Assembly: GCA_050742455.1 (NCBI GenBank)
Contig: JBOGIG010000075.1
Span: 1-21,695, forward strand
Length of the DNA: 21,695 nt
From: JBOGIG01 sp050742455
GTDB taxonomy: Bacteria; Actinomycetota; Acidimicrobiia; Acidimicrobiales; JBOGIG01
Direction: 5' to 3'
The first letter of the stretch is position 1. Each line of letters starts with the position of its first letter. Below, piece by piece: positions 6,471 to 14,362 of the stretch. Position numbers and translations under genes: made by a program. The notes beneath the pieces are model-generated. The model made no database searches, was not told the origin of the DNA, and was given only the letters and a program-made list of their open reading frames with translations.

Positions 6471-8117
6471 TTGGCCAAGCACATCTTCGTGACCGGCGGT
6501 GTGGCCAGCTCCCTCGGCAAAGGATTGACCGCATCTTCGTTGGGACGGCTGTTGAAATCCCGAGGCCTCCGGGTCACCATGCAGAAGCTGGACCCGTACC
6601 TGAACGTGGATCCGGGCACCATGAACCCCCAAGAGCACGGTGAGGTCTTCGTGACCGATGACGGCGGGGAGACCGACCTTGATCTCGGCCACTACGAGCG
6701 CTTCATCGACGTCAACCTTCACCAGGACTCCAATGCCACCAGCGGCTCGATCTACTCGTCGGTCATCGCCAAGGAGAGACGGGGGGACTACCTCGGCAAG
6801 ACGGTGCAGGTTATTCCCCACGTGACCCAAGAGATAAAGGACCGCATCAAGCGGTTGAGCGGTGAGGATGTGGATGTGGTGATCACCGAGGTGGGCGGCA
6901 CGGTGGGCGACATCGAAATCCTTCCTTTTCTGGAGGCAATCCGCCAGATGCGCAAGGACGTCGGCCGGGACAATGTCTGTTACGTCCACCTGACCCTGGT
7001 CCCATCTATCGGCCCGGCTGGCGAGCAGAAGACCAAGCCGACCCAGCACTCGGTCACCGAGCTTCGTAGTCGGGGGATCCAGCCTGATGTGATCGTCTGT
7101 CGCAGCGACCAGGCCATTTCCGAGCAGCTCAAGGCCAAGATCTCCAACCTGTGTGATGTCCCGGTCGAGGCGGTGATCACCAATGCCGATGCCCGCAATA
7201 TCTACGAGATCCCGCTGGTGCTCCACGCCGAAGGTCTTGATGATTACGTCTGTCGCCTCTTCGGCTTCGTAGGTCCCGAGTACGAGCCGGACCTTGGCGT
7301 GTGGGAGGCCCTGGTGGAGCGGATCGAGGCCGCAGGGGAGACGGTGCGCATCGGCCTGATCGGAAAGTACATCAACGCTCAGGACGCCTATCTGTCGGTC
7401 ATCGAGTCGCTGCGCCACGCCGGCTTCTACCATCGGGTCCAGGTCGAGGTGGAGATGGTCCAGGCCGCCGAGGTCACGGGCATGCTGACAGACGGACGAC
7501 TGTCGCGCCTGGACGGCATCGTCATACCTGGAGGATTTGGCGAGCGGGGAGTAGAGGGCAAGATTGCTGCGGCCACCTTTGCTCGGGAGCACAACGTTCC
7601 CTGCCTTGGACTTTGCCTCGGCCTGCAGGTCATGGTGATCGACTTTGCCCGCAATGTGGCCGGCCTGAACCGGGCCAACTCCCGGGAGTTCGACTCGACC
7701 ACGCCCCATCCGGTCATCGACTTGATGGAGGAGCAGAAGGTCGTGACCGACATGGGCGGGACGATGCGCCTCGGAGCGTGTTACGCCAAGCTGGCGCCAG
7801 GTTCGCAGGTGGCCCGGGCCTACGGCCAGGATGCCGTCTCGGAGCGCCACCGCCACCGCTATGAGTTCAACTCTCGGTACCGCACCAGACTGGAAGAGGC
7901 GGGTATGGTCTGTTCGGGCACCTCCCTGGATGATCGGCTGGTGGAGTTCATCGAGCTTCCCACCAACGACTTCTGGGTGGGCACCCAAGCTCACCCAGAA
8001 TTCAAGAGCCGGCCAGACCGCCCCCACCCGTTGTTCCGTGAACTCCTGGCAGCGGCGCTGACCCGGGCCCAGGGACGGGCCCCCCAACTGCCCAACCTGG
8101 CCGGCGTCGATCGGTGA
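6471..8117 (+). CDS. pyrG: CTP synthase
   Basis: PyrG makes CTP from UTP, ATP and glutamine, the last step of pyrimidine nucleotide synthesis. It has 548 residues, the family norm. The N-terminal synthetase domain begins MAKHIFVTGGVASSLGKG with its P-loop at 9-18 and carries the conserved QKLDPYLNVDPGTMNP. The C-terminal class I glutamine amidotransferase domain has an oxyanion segment IPGGFGERG, nucleophile Cys382 in CLGLCLGLQ, and His508/Glu510 in HPEFKSRP. The TTG at 6471 is chosen because it gives the universal MAKxIFVTGG start; GGGAG and AGGGA lie just upstream. An in-frame GTG at 6435 would add 12 residues with no family counterpart. The next gene overlaps its stop by 4 bp. Confidence 0.97.
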   Translation: MAKHIFVTGGVASSLGKGLTASSLGRLLKSRGLRVTMQKLDPYLNVDPGTMNPQEHGEVFVTDDGGETDLDLGHYERFIDVNLHQDSNATSGSIYSSVIAKERRGDYLGKTVQVIPHVTQEIKDRIKRLSGEDVDVVITEVGGTVGDIEILPFLEAIRQMRKDVGRDNVCYVHLTLVPSIGPAGEQKTKPTQHSVTELRSRGIQPDVIVCRSDQAISEQLKAKISNLCDVPVEAVITNADARNIYEIPLVLHAEGLDDYVCRLFGFVGPEYEPDLGVWEALVERIEAAGETVRIGLIGKYINAQDAYLSVIESLRHAGFYHRVQVEVEMVQAAEVTGMLTDGRLSRLDGIVIPGGFGERGVEGKIAAATFAREHNVPCLGLCLGLQVMVIDFARNVAGLNRANSREFDSTTPHPVIDLMEEQKVVTDMGGTMRLGACYAKLAPGSQVARAYGQDAVSERHRHRYEFNSRYRTRLEEAGMVCSGTSLDDRLVEFIELPTNDFWVGTQAHPEFKSRPDRPHPLFRELLAAALTRAQGRAPQLPNLAGVDR

Positions 8118-9235
8118 TCATCGGGATACCGGCCGAGGTCAAGGCGGGGGAGACCCGCGTGGCGGTAACCCCCGACGGCGTTCGGGAGCTGACTTCTCAC
8201 GGCCACAAGGTCTTGGTGGAATCGGGCGCGGGCCTGGGTTCCTCGCTGGCTGATAGCGAATTCGACCTGGCCGGAGCGGAGATGACGACCCCTGCTGGGG
8301 CCTGGTCGGCCGACCTGGTCATCAAGGTGAAAGAGCCGCAACGGGTTGAGTTCGCCTACCTGCGCCCAGACCTGGTGCTGTTCACGTATCTACACCTGGC
8401 CGCCTACCCCGAGGTGGCCGAGGCACTGCTGGAGGCGGGGACGACCTCGTTGGCTTACGAGACGGTCCAGGCCAAGGACGGGTCTCTTCCCCTGCTGGCC
8501 CCCATGAGTGAGGTGGCCGGTCGCATGGCGCCTCAGATCGGCGCTCATTTTCTCGAGAGCTCCAATGGTGGCCGGGGTGTGCTGCTGGGAGGAGCGCCGG
8601 GAGTGCGCCCGGCCCGGGTGGTGGTGCTCGGTGCGGGCAACGTGGGTTGGAACGCTGCCTGGATCGCACAGGGCATGGAGGCGGAGGTCGTACTGCTGGA
8701 CAAGAACCTGGATCGGCTCCGCTGGGTCGATCAGATCCACAAGGGCCGGATCATGACCCTGGCCTCCAATCGTGGAACGGTGGGGCGGGCTCTGTCTGAA
8801 GCCGATCTGGTCATCGGAGCGGTGTTGGTGGCCGGAGGAAGGGCCCCGGTGGTGGTCAGCGAGGACATGGTGGCCGGGATGCGGCCCGGTTCGGTGATCG
8901 TAGACGTGGCAGTGGATCAGGGGGGCTGCATCGCCACCACCCACGAAACCTCCCACGACGCTCCCGTATACGAGGCCCACGGAGTCTTGCACTATGCCGT
9001 CGGAAACATGCCCGGCGCCGTGCCCCATACCTCCACCTACGCCCTGACCAACGCCACGCTCGGCTATGTGGCCACCCTGGCCGCCGTTGGTGTGGCCGGC
9101 GCCTTGGCCCAGGCTCCCGAACTGGCTTTTGGGCTTACCACCGCCGGGGGCCAGGTGGTCAACCCGGCCGTGGCTGCGGCACTGGGGTGTCAGGCGGCTG
9201 ATGCCCAGGCGGCTCTGGCGTGCAGCACTCCATAG
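8114..9235 (+). CDS. ald: Alanine dehydrogenase
   Basis: Ald interconverts L-alanine and pyruvate plus ammonia using NAD(H). The 373-residue length is typical. The expected residues are present: Arg15 (GETRVAVTP), Lys73 (KVKEP), His94 (FTYLHLA) and Asp268 (VDVAVDQGG), with dinucleotide-binding VLGAGNVGWNAA at 171-182, an acidic residue (LLDKN) ending the second strand, and GNMPGAVPHTSTYAL in the C-terminal segment. Together these separate it from lysine-oxoglutarate and transhydrogenase relatives. The GTG at 8114 overlaps the pyrG stop (GTGA), so it is translationally coupled to pyrG. Its position between pyrG and xerD is unusual: in M. tuberculosis ald lies elsewhere with its own regulator. 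It may supply pyruvate, alanine or ammonia balance, but the link to CTP synthesis is unexplained. Confidence 0.95.
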   Translation: MIIGIPAEVKAGETRVAVTPDGVRELTSHGHKVLVESGAGLGSSLADSEFDLAGAEMTTPAGAWSADLVIKVKEPQRVEFAYLRPDLVLFTYLHLAAYPEVAEALLEAGTTSLAYETVQAKDGSLPLLAPMSEVAGRMAPQIGAHFLESSNGGRGVLLGGAPGVRPARVVVLGAGNVGWNAAWIAQGMEAEVVLLDKNLDRLRWVDQIHKGRIMTLASNRGTVGRALSEADLVIGAVLVAGGRAPVVVSEDMVAGMRPGSVIVDVAVDQGGCIATTHETSHDAPVYEAHGVLHYAVGNMPGAVPHTSTYALTNATLGYVATLAAVGVAGALAQAPELAFGLTTAGGQVVNPAVAAALGCQAADAQAALACSTP

Positions 9236-10140
9236 ACGAATTCTTGTGCTGGCTCGAGGTGGAAAAGGGGCGTTCGGCCAATACCTTGTCCGCCTATCGC
9301 CGGGACCTACGTTCCTACGTCGACTTTCTGATCGTCCGGGGAGTGGATCTGGAACAGGTCGACGACCGCCTGGTGGGCGACTATTTGGCCTTCTTGCGGG
9401 CGGCGGGTCAACAGGCGTCGACGGTTTCCCGCCACCTGGCCGCCGTGCGGGGCCTTCATCGTTTCCTGCTCGACGAGGGGCAGGCCGGATGCGATCCGAC
9501 GGTCGAGGTCCAACGTCCCCGGGTCGCCATGGGCCTTCCCAAGGCTCTGAGCGAGCAGGACGTCGTCGCCCTCTTGGACGCCGTGGTGGGGGACGAGCCT
9601 CGGGCACGACGGGATCGGGCCATGTTGGAGGTCCTGTACGGGACCGGCGTGCGTATATCGGAGCTGGTGGGGTTGAGCCTTTCCGACTTGGACCTGACCG
9701 TGGGGATGGCCCGCGCCTTCGGTAAGGGATCCAAGGAGCGCCTCGTTCCGCTCGGCCACCATGCCCAGTTGGCGCTGGCACAATGGCTCGGGCCGGGGGG
9801 ACGGTCCGACCTGGCTCCGAGGGCCTGGGCCAGGAGGGGAGACGCCGAGGCGGTGTTCCTCAACGCTCGGGGGTCCCGGCTGACTCGCCAGGGGGCGTGG
9901 GGTGTGGTGCGTCATTATGCCGTCAAGGTGGGCTTGGAAGACAAGCTGAGTCCCCACGTCCTGCGCCACTCGTGCGCCACCCACATGCTGGATCACGGGG
10001 CCGACATACGGGTGGTGCAGGAACTGTTGGGACACGCTTCGATATCGACCACCCAGGTGTACACCCGGGTTTCTACCGAACGGCTTCGCTCTGCCTATCA
10101 AGCCGCCCACCCGCGCGCCGCCCGACGCTTCAGGCAGTAA
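9220..10140 (+). CDS. xerD: XerD-type tyrosine recombinase
   Basis: This chromosomal site-specific recombinase resolves dimers at dif together with a XerC partner. It is 306 residues: an N-terminal SAM-like core-binding domain (1-~95) and a catalytic domain with all active residues visible, namely Arg145 (GTGVRISEL), a lysine in GKGSKERLVPL, His246 and Arg249 (PHVLRHSCATHML), His272 (LLGHASISTTQVYT) and nucleophile Tyr281. It lacks extra domains seen in phage integrases, and its place after pyrG matches the xerD slot of other actinobacteria, so a housekeeping Xer role is preferred over a mobile-element integrase. The GTG at 9220 lies within the last codons of ald (16-bp overlap). Confidence 0.93.
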   Translation: MQHSIDEFLCWLEVEKGRSANTLSAYRRDLRSYVDFLIVRGVDLEQVDDRLVGDYLAFLRAAGQQASTVSRHLAAVRGLHRFLLDEGQAGCDPTVEVQRPRVAMGLPKALSEQDVVALLDAVVGDEPRARRDRAMLEVLYGTGVRISELVGLSLSDLDLTVGMARAFGKGSKERLVPLGHHAQLALAQWLGPGGRSDLAPRAWARRGDAEAVFLNARGSRLTRQGAWGVVRHYAVKVGLEDKLSPHVLRHSCATHMLDHGADIRVVQELLGHASISTTQVYTRVSTERLRSAYQAAHPRAARRFRQ

Positions 10141-10150
10141 GCTTGGGGTC

Positions 10151-10489
10151 GTGGTTGCCGACTCGCCTGCTGTGAACCATCGCGTCCTGTTGGAGGACGA
10201 ACAGGCCCAGTTGAGCCAGAAACTGGCTGAGCTGGGCTTCGGAAATGAGGGCGGGCTCGATTACGACTCGAACTTCGCCGACACTTCCCAGGTGACAGCA
10301 GAGCGGGGTGAAGCCGAGACTCTGGCCGTGCAACTGCGCGATGCCTTGGCCGATGTCAACGATGCCCTTGCCAAGTTGGACGCCGGCACCTTCGGGTTCT
10401 GCGAGGAGTGTGGAAGGCCTATCTCGCCCCCACGTCTCGAAGCTATGCCTGCGGCCCGGTTCTGCATCGACCACGCCAATCGGCGATGA
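10151..10489 (+). CDS. TraR/DksA family zinc-finger protein
   Basis: A 112-residue protein with a helical N-terminal half (coiled-coil region, ~10-78) and a C-terminal DksA/TraR zinc finger: Cys84 and Cys87 (FCEECGRPI), Cys105 and His108 (FCIDHA). The C-C-C-H ligand set, with His in place of the fourth Cys, is common in actinobacterial members. DksA-type proteins enter the RNA polymerase secondary channel and modulate initiation; whether this short form does so is not known. It starts with GTG 10 bp after xerD and ends 13 bp before the protease gene, so it is likely cotranscribed with both. The HxD-type tip motif of E. coli DksA is not evident. Confidence 0.88.
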   Translation: MVADSPAVNHRVLLEDEQAQLSQKLAELGFGNEGGLDYDSNFADTSQVTAERGEAETLAVQLRDALADVNDALAKLDAGTFGFCEECGRPISPPRLEAMPAARFCIDHANRR

Positions 10490-10502
10490 ACGTCGGGCCG
10501 TG

Positions 10503-11219
10503 ATGGGCCCGGGCCTCCGCCGCAACCAGAGCCTGGCGGTGCTGCTGGGGATCGTCCTGGTCTACCTGGTGATCCGCCGTCACATCATCAACGAGAACGA
10601 CATCATCCTGTTCGCCGTGATCGTTCCTTCCATCATCCTGCACGAGGTCACCCACGGCGTGGTGGCGCTTTACTTCGGCGACGACACGGCCAAGCGGGCC
10701 GGACGCCTGACACTCAACCCCCTGGTCCATGTCGATCCATTTGGGACCTTGATCCTGCCTGCCATCCTGACTCTGGTGGGATTCGGGGCGTTCGGCTACG
10801 CCAAGCCCGTGCCCGTGAACCTGGCCAGACTGCGCAGTCCCCGCAATCACGGTCTGTTGGTGAGCTTGGCCGGCCCCCTCACAAACATCGTTCTCGCCCT
10901 GATCGCCGGGGTGATACTGCGGTCGATCGATCCGACCGGGGCGGTGACCTTGTTCGGCAATAACCTGTTGAACCGGATCTTGTTGTTCTTTGGCTACGCC
11001 AATGTGCTGCTGGCCGTGTTCAACCTGATCCCCATTCCGCCCTTGGACGGCTCAGCCGTGATCGAACGGATGTTGCCGCGGAGCTGGTGGCCCTCCTACC
11101 TGCACTTTCGCCAGTACGCCATGGTCGGACTCTTGGTCGTGGTGCTGGTCTTCCCCGCCGTATTGAACCGGATCTTCACCCCGGCCTTCAACCTTTGGAT
11201 TCACTTGCTCGGTTGGTAG
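10503..11219 (+). CDS. M50 family site-2 protease (membrane zinc protease)
   Basis: A 238-residue intramembrane metalloprotease of the small S2P group that lacks a PDZ domain. The zinc motif HEVTH is at 47-51 at the end of a hydrophobic helix (FAVIVPSIILHEVTHG), and the third ligand Asp182 is in NLIPIPPLDG. About five to six membrane segments are visible (near 12-24, 35-50, 82-100, 117-140, 157-178, 205-222), with GYAKPVPVN between them, a typical loop of this group. The ATG at 10503 is adopted; a GTG immediately before it (10500) is equally possible, and longer in-frame extensions run through dksA and are not credible. Substrate unknown. Its 3' end overlaps the convergent FtsH-like gene by 19 bp. 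Confidence 0.92.
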   Translation: MGPGLRRNQSLAVLLGIVLVYLVIRRHIINENDIILFAVIVPSIILHEVTHGVVALYFGDDTAKRAGRLTLNPLVHVDPFGTLILPAILTLVGFGAFGYAKPVPVNLARLRSPRNHGLLVSLAGPLTNIVLALIAGVILRSIDPTGAVTLFGNNLLNRILLFFGYANVLLAVFNLIPIPPLDGSAVIERMLPRSWWPSYLHFRQYAMVGLLVVVLVFPAVLNRIFTPAFNLWIHLLGW

Positions 11220-13054
11220 GACCCTCGGGCCAGGGTGGTTCGCACCACGTCGTTGATCTCCTCACCGAGCAGCTCATCCCGGTCCAACAGGGCATCGCGC
11301 AGGGCCTCAACCACCTCCCAGTGGTCGGTCAACAGCACCTTGGCCGATGTCTTGGCCGCCGACAGGATCTTTTCCACCTCGTCGCGCCCATCCTCGGTGG
11401 ATAGCACCTTGGCCACAATGTTGGCCCCGGGGGGACCGCCGGCCGCCTCCAGGGAGATAAGGGAGCCCGCCATCCCGAGCGCCCCCACCATCTGGGCCGC
11501 GGCCAGGGTCGCCGCCGACAGGTCTCCTGCCGGACCGGTTCCGGCCTCACCGAAGGCCAGCTCCTCGGCCACCATGCCGCCCATGGCTATCTCGATCAGG
11601 GCTCGAATCTCGCTGCGGGTGCGGGTGAAGCGCTCTTCGGTCTCGGAGTGGGCCAGGAGGCCTAGGGCGTCCTTGCGCTTGATGATGGACAACACCTCGA
11701 GTTTGCGGGTCTTGCCCACCAGGTAGGCCACGGTCGCGTGCCCCGCCTCGTGGGTGGCGATGGTGCGCCTCTCCGCTTCGGCGTACTCGACCGGTTGGGC
11801 CAGACCCAACTCCTCGGTCATCTTGGCCTGTTGCAGATCGGCCCAGTCCAGGTTGTCGGCTCCCCGGCGCAGGGCCCACACCAGTGCCTCGTCGAAGAGG
11901 TGCTCGATCATGACCGGCGAGTAGCCGAACGTCATGGCGGCCAGGGCATCGCGCCGATCGTCGGCGTCCAGGGCGGGGTGGTGGGATTTGCGGTCCAGGT
12001 AATAGTCGATCAGCTCACGCCGCCCCGACCTGCCGGGAAGGTCAAAGTAGATGGATCGGTCGAAGCGGCCCGGCCGCAGCAGGGCGGGGTCGAGATCACT
12101 GGCTCGATTGGTCGCTCCCACCACCAAGATGTTGGCCGGCGCCGGCTTGGGCTTGGACAACTGACGGCCGTCGGGCAGCCACCGGTTTATCCGGTTGATG
12201 AACCATCCAGCGAGGCGTTGGCCCCGGGTGGGGGTATCGAAGCTCTGGAACTGGATGAGAAGCTCGTTCACCACGCCGGCTATGCCCTCGCGGCCCGATC
12301 CTCCCATGCCGCTTCGGGCCGAACCTATGGCGTCGATCTCCTCGATGAAGCCTATGGCGCCCCCCTCGCGTCGAGCTGCTTTGCGCAGGGCCTTGAAGTA
12401 CGAGCGGATCTTGCGATTGGTCTGGCCGTAGTACATGGACTGAAAAGCCGACGAGGATACGAACAGGAAAGGCACCTTGGCCTCGGCCGCCATGGCCTTG
12501 GCCATGTAGGTCTTGCCCGTTCCGGGCGGACCCTCGAACAGAACGGCCCGACGAGGAGTGCCCCCCATGCGGTCCCGGAAGGTCTTGTGGGCCAGGAAGA
12601 TGTTGAGGGTGCGCACCACTTCCTCGACCACCACTCCCGCACCCTTGACGTCGTCGAGCGTGATGTCGATCTCCGAGGCTCGGTACTCGACATGGGGAGA
12701 ACGACCTGCACCCATCATCGGCACCAGGATGATCACGGCCAGGATGGCGGTGAGTCCCAGGGCAGGACCGAGGCTGCCGAGCCCGGAAAGGAAGGACAGG
12801 CTCGGCCAGCCCCATCCCGTCCCCGTCACCAGCACCTTGGCCCACATTCCCGCCGCCACCAGGCCCAACAAGATCGCTACTCGGGCCAGGCGCCGCTGGC
12901 GGGACATCTCCCGGGTGGTGGTCACGTCGGTGGAGGCCAAAACCCCAGCGGAGGACAGATCCAGGCGACCGCTACCGTTTGGCGGCGGAGCCAGGGCGTT
13001 CACCGACGTACCCTTCCCTGGGTCGTGGGCTTCTGGGCCGGATTGTCGCCCCAT
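11201..13054 (-). CDS. FtsH-like AAA+ membrane metalloprotease (atypical)
   Basis: 617 residues with FtsH architecture: a hydrophilic N-terminus (~1-50), two membrane segments (~57-75 and ~98-117) with a very short loop, an AAA+ domain and an M41 protease domain. Walker A is GPPGTGKT (175-182), the Arg-finger region is LLRPGRFDR (326-333), and the zinc site is HEAGH (435-439) with Asp511 (GPAGDLSAAT). It departs from classical FtsH in several ways: Walker B reads IGFIEEIDA, with Glu for the usual Asp; the pore-loop region reads FQSMYYGQTNRK instead of FVxxFVGVGA; and about 40 residues are inserted before sensor 1 (about 272-308). It probably degrades membrane or misfolded proteins, perhaps as a paralogue alongside a canonical FtsH elsewhere. 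A clear AGGAGA Shine-Dalgarno (13059-13064) sits 4 nt before the ATG. Confidence 0.9.
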   Translation of the reverse strand: MGRQSGPEAHDPGKGTSVNALAPPPNGSGRLDLSSAGVLASTDVTTTREMSRQRRLARVAILLGLVAAGMWAKVLVTGTGWGWPSLSFLSGLGSLGPALGLTAILAVIILVPMMGAGRSPHVEYRASEIDITLDDVKGAGVVVEEVVRTLNIFLAHKTFRDRMGGTPRRAVLFEGPPGTGKTYMAKAMAAEAKVPFLFVSSSAFQSMYYGQTNRKIRSYFKALRKAARREGGAIGFIEEIDAIGSARSGMGGSGREGIAGVVNELLIQFQSFDTPTRGQRLAGWFINRINRWLPDGRQLSKPKPAPANILVVGATNRASDLDPALLRPGRFDRSIYFDLPGRSGRRELIDYYLDRKSHHPALDADDRRDALAAMTFGYSPVMIEHLFDEALVWALRRGADNLDWADLQQAKMTEELGLAQPVEYAEAERRTIATHEAGHATVAYLVGKTRKLEVLSIIKRKDALGLLAHSETEERFTRTRSEIRALIEIAMGGMVAEELAFGEAGTGPAGDLSAATLAAAQMVGALGMAGSLISLEAAGGPPGANIVAKVLSTEDGRDEVEKILSAAKTSAKVLLTDHWEVVEALRDALLDRDELLGEEINDVVRTTLARGSYQPSK

Positions 13055-13311
13055 GTTGTCTCCTGTCCGTGGGTTGTTCGAAGCTGTGAGCGGACTGGTC
13101 CCGGGCCGAGCCTTTTGAGTTTGGCGCCGGGCCCACTACCGGATCGTGACGGTTGGGATGCTACCCAGAATAGTTCGCCGGTAATCGCTTCCATACCTGT
13201 GTCACTGCGGCGCGCTTGGCATCCGGGGTCGGGCGGTCAGGGCCCCGTCTCCCATCCGGCCCGGTCGGCACCCGGCCCGGTTGGCACATGGGTCCCGATT
13301 ATTGGCCCCGA
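13055..13311. other. Intergenic region between trpS and the FtsH-like gene
   Basis: This 257-bp gap lies between two minus-strand genes, so it holds the trpS downstream region and the leader of the FtsH-like gene. It contains two short tandem duplications at the trpS end (13258-13289 and 13294-13319). I see no clear rho-independent terminator, tRNA or small gene. A promoter for the FtsH-like gene is expected here but I cannot place one with confidence; a minus-strand TATTCT near 13169-13174 lacks a matching -35. Confidence 0.5.
13258..13289. repeat. 16-bp imperfect tandem duplication downstream of trpS
   Basis: Two abutting units, ggcccggtcggcaccc and ggcccggttggcacat, differ at three positions. 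They lie in non-coding DNA, 22 bp from the end of trpS, close to a second, perfect 13-bp duplication. Confidence 0.8.
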
Positions 13312-13319
13312 TTATTGGC
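13294..13319. repeat. Perfect 13-bp tandem duplication covering the trpS stop
   Basis: The unit cccgattattggc occurs twice without a gap (13294-13306, 13307-13319). The right-hand copy includes the trpS stop codon (13312-13314, minus strand TAA) and its last sense codon, and the left-hand copy repeats them outside the gene. Confidence 0.9.
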
Positions 13320-14295
13320 GCGGCGCCAGTCCGACGGCGCGTTGAGCAGCGAGGAGGTTGACGGCGGCTGTTTGGGTCACTCGCTCCGCCCCGTCACGGA
13401 GCATCTCGGTCAGGTAGGACGGATCGGCCATCAGGTCCACATATCTCTCCCGAACGGGGCGCAGCATCTCGATGAGAGCGTCCGCCGTATCCTTCTTGAG
13501 GGGCCCGTACTGGTCGTAGCGTGGGGCCAGCTCAACCGGGTCGGCGCCGGTGGCCGCGCCGAGCAACTCCAACAGGTTGGACACGCCCGGCTTGGCCCTG
13601 GGGTCATAGGTCACTTCCGAACCGGTGTCGGTCACGGCCCGACGGAGCTTGCGCTCGATGACCTCGGGCGGGTCATTGACATAGATGATCCCGGCGTTCG
13701 AACCCGACGATTTGGACATTTTGGCCGTGGGCTCGGCCAGGTCCATGACCCGGGCCGCCAGCTTGGGGACCATGGGCTCGGGCACGGTGAAGGTGGGGCC
13801 GTAGAGGTGGTTGAATCGAATAGCCAGGTCTCGGGCCAATTCAAGGTGCTGGCGCTGGTCGTCCCCCACCGGCACCTTGTCGGTGTCGTACAGCAGGATG
13901 TCGGCGGCCATGAGCACCGGGTAGGTGAATAGGCCGACCCGGACCGATTCCTGGCCAGAGCCCTTGTCCTTGTACTGGGTCATGCGGCGCAATTCGCCCA
14001 TGGTGGTCGTGCACTCCAATAGCCAGGCCAGCTCACAATGCTGGTGCACGTGGCTCTGCACGAAGATGGAGCAGCGCTTGGGGTCCAGGCCGCAGGCCAG
14101 GAGATTGGCCGCGCCCTCGATGGTGCGCTGGGCCAAGATGCTCGGATCGTGCTCCAGGGTCAGGGCGTGGAGATCAACCAGGCAGAACAACGAGTCGAAA
14201 TGATCCTGCAGCTCGACCCATTGGCGAAATGCTCCCAAGTAGTTGCCAATGTGCATCTCCCCTGAGGGTTGCACCCCTGAAAAAACCCGAGCCAT
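13312..14295 (-). CDS. trpS: Tryptophan--tRNA ligase
   Basis: This class I aminoacyl-tRNA synthetase charges tRNA-Trp. It is 327 residues, the normal bacterial size. The class I HIGH motif appears as HIGN at 15-18 (GVQPSGEMHIGNYLGA), and KMSKS is exact at 192-196 (AEPTAKMSKSSGS). Other family landmarks are VDLHALT, MTQYKDK, YPVLMAADILLY and VPVGDDQRQHLELARD, the last being the tryptophan/tRNA pocket segment. The ATG at 14295 gives the standard start MARVFSGVQPSG. It diverges from scpA across 67 bp. The grouping of an M50 protease, trpS and scpAB is seen in other bacteria too; here the FtsH-like gene lies between the protease and trpS. Confidence 0.97.
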   Translation of the reverse strand: MARVFSGVQPSGEMHIGNYLGAFRQWVELQDHFDSLFCLVDLHALTLEHDPSILAQRTIEGAANLLACGLDPKRCSIFVQSHVHQHCELAWLLECTTTMGELRRMTQYKDKGSGQESVRVGLFTYPVLMAADILLYDTDKVPVGDDQRQHLELARDLAIRFNHLYGPTFTVPEPMVPKLAARVMDLAEPTAKMSKSSGSNAGIIYVNDPPEVIERKLRRAVTDTGSEVTYDPRAKPGVSNLLELLGAATGADPVELAPRYDQYGPLKKDTADALIEMLRPVRERYVDLMADPSYLTEMLRDGAERVTQTAAVNLLAAQRAVGLAPRQ

Positions 14296-14306
14296 GCCTG
14301 ATGGTA

Positions 14307-14319
14307 GGCCAACTTGGCC
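14307..14319. promoter_or_regulatory. Palindrome in the trpS-scpA divergent gap
   Basis: GGCCAACTTGGCC is a perfect inverted repeat with 6-bp arms around one central base. It lies in the middle of the 67-bp gap between the divergent trpS and scpA starts, 12 bp from the trpS ATG, where it could serve as an operator or small hairpin. No known regulator is identified. Confidence 0.35.
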
Positions 14320-14362
14320 GGGATGCGCGAAGGCTCAGGCCCCATTGGGTAGTGTCGAAGCG

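Noticed and set aside
4982..6622. Very long minus-strand open frame (546 codons) across recN and pyrG
   Set aside because: recN and the start of pyrG on the plus strand are unmistakable; long antisense frames are expected in GC-rich DNA with GC-ending codons.
6432..8087. Minus-strand open frame of 551 codons opposite pyrG
   Set aside because: It is the antisense shadow of a fully conserved CTP synthase and shows no domain of its own.
9220..10140. Tyrosine recombinase as a sign of an integrated element
   Set aside because: Length and domain content are those of housekeeping XerD, it sits in the conserved position after pyrG, and no phage, transposon or attachment-site features surround it.
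11738..13345. Plus-strand open frame of 535 codons opposite the FtsH-like gene
   Set aside because: The minus strand carries clear Walker A, Arg-finger and HEAGH motifs with a good ribosome binding site; the plus frame has low-complexity shadow composition.
14296..14362. T-box or other riboswitch ahead of trpS
   Set aside because: The gap is only 67 bp and shared with the divergent scpA; there is no room for a T-box and no specifier or antiterminator sequence is visible.
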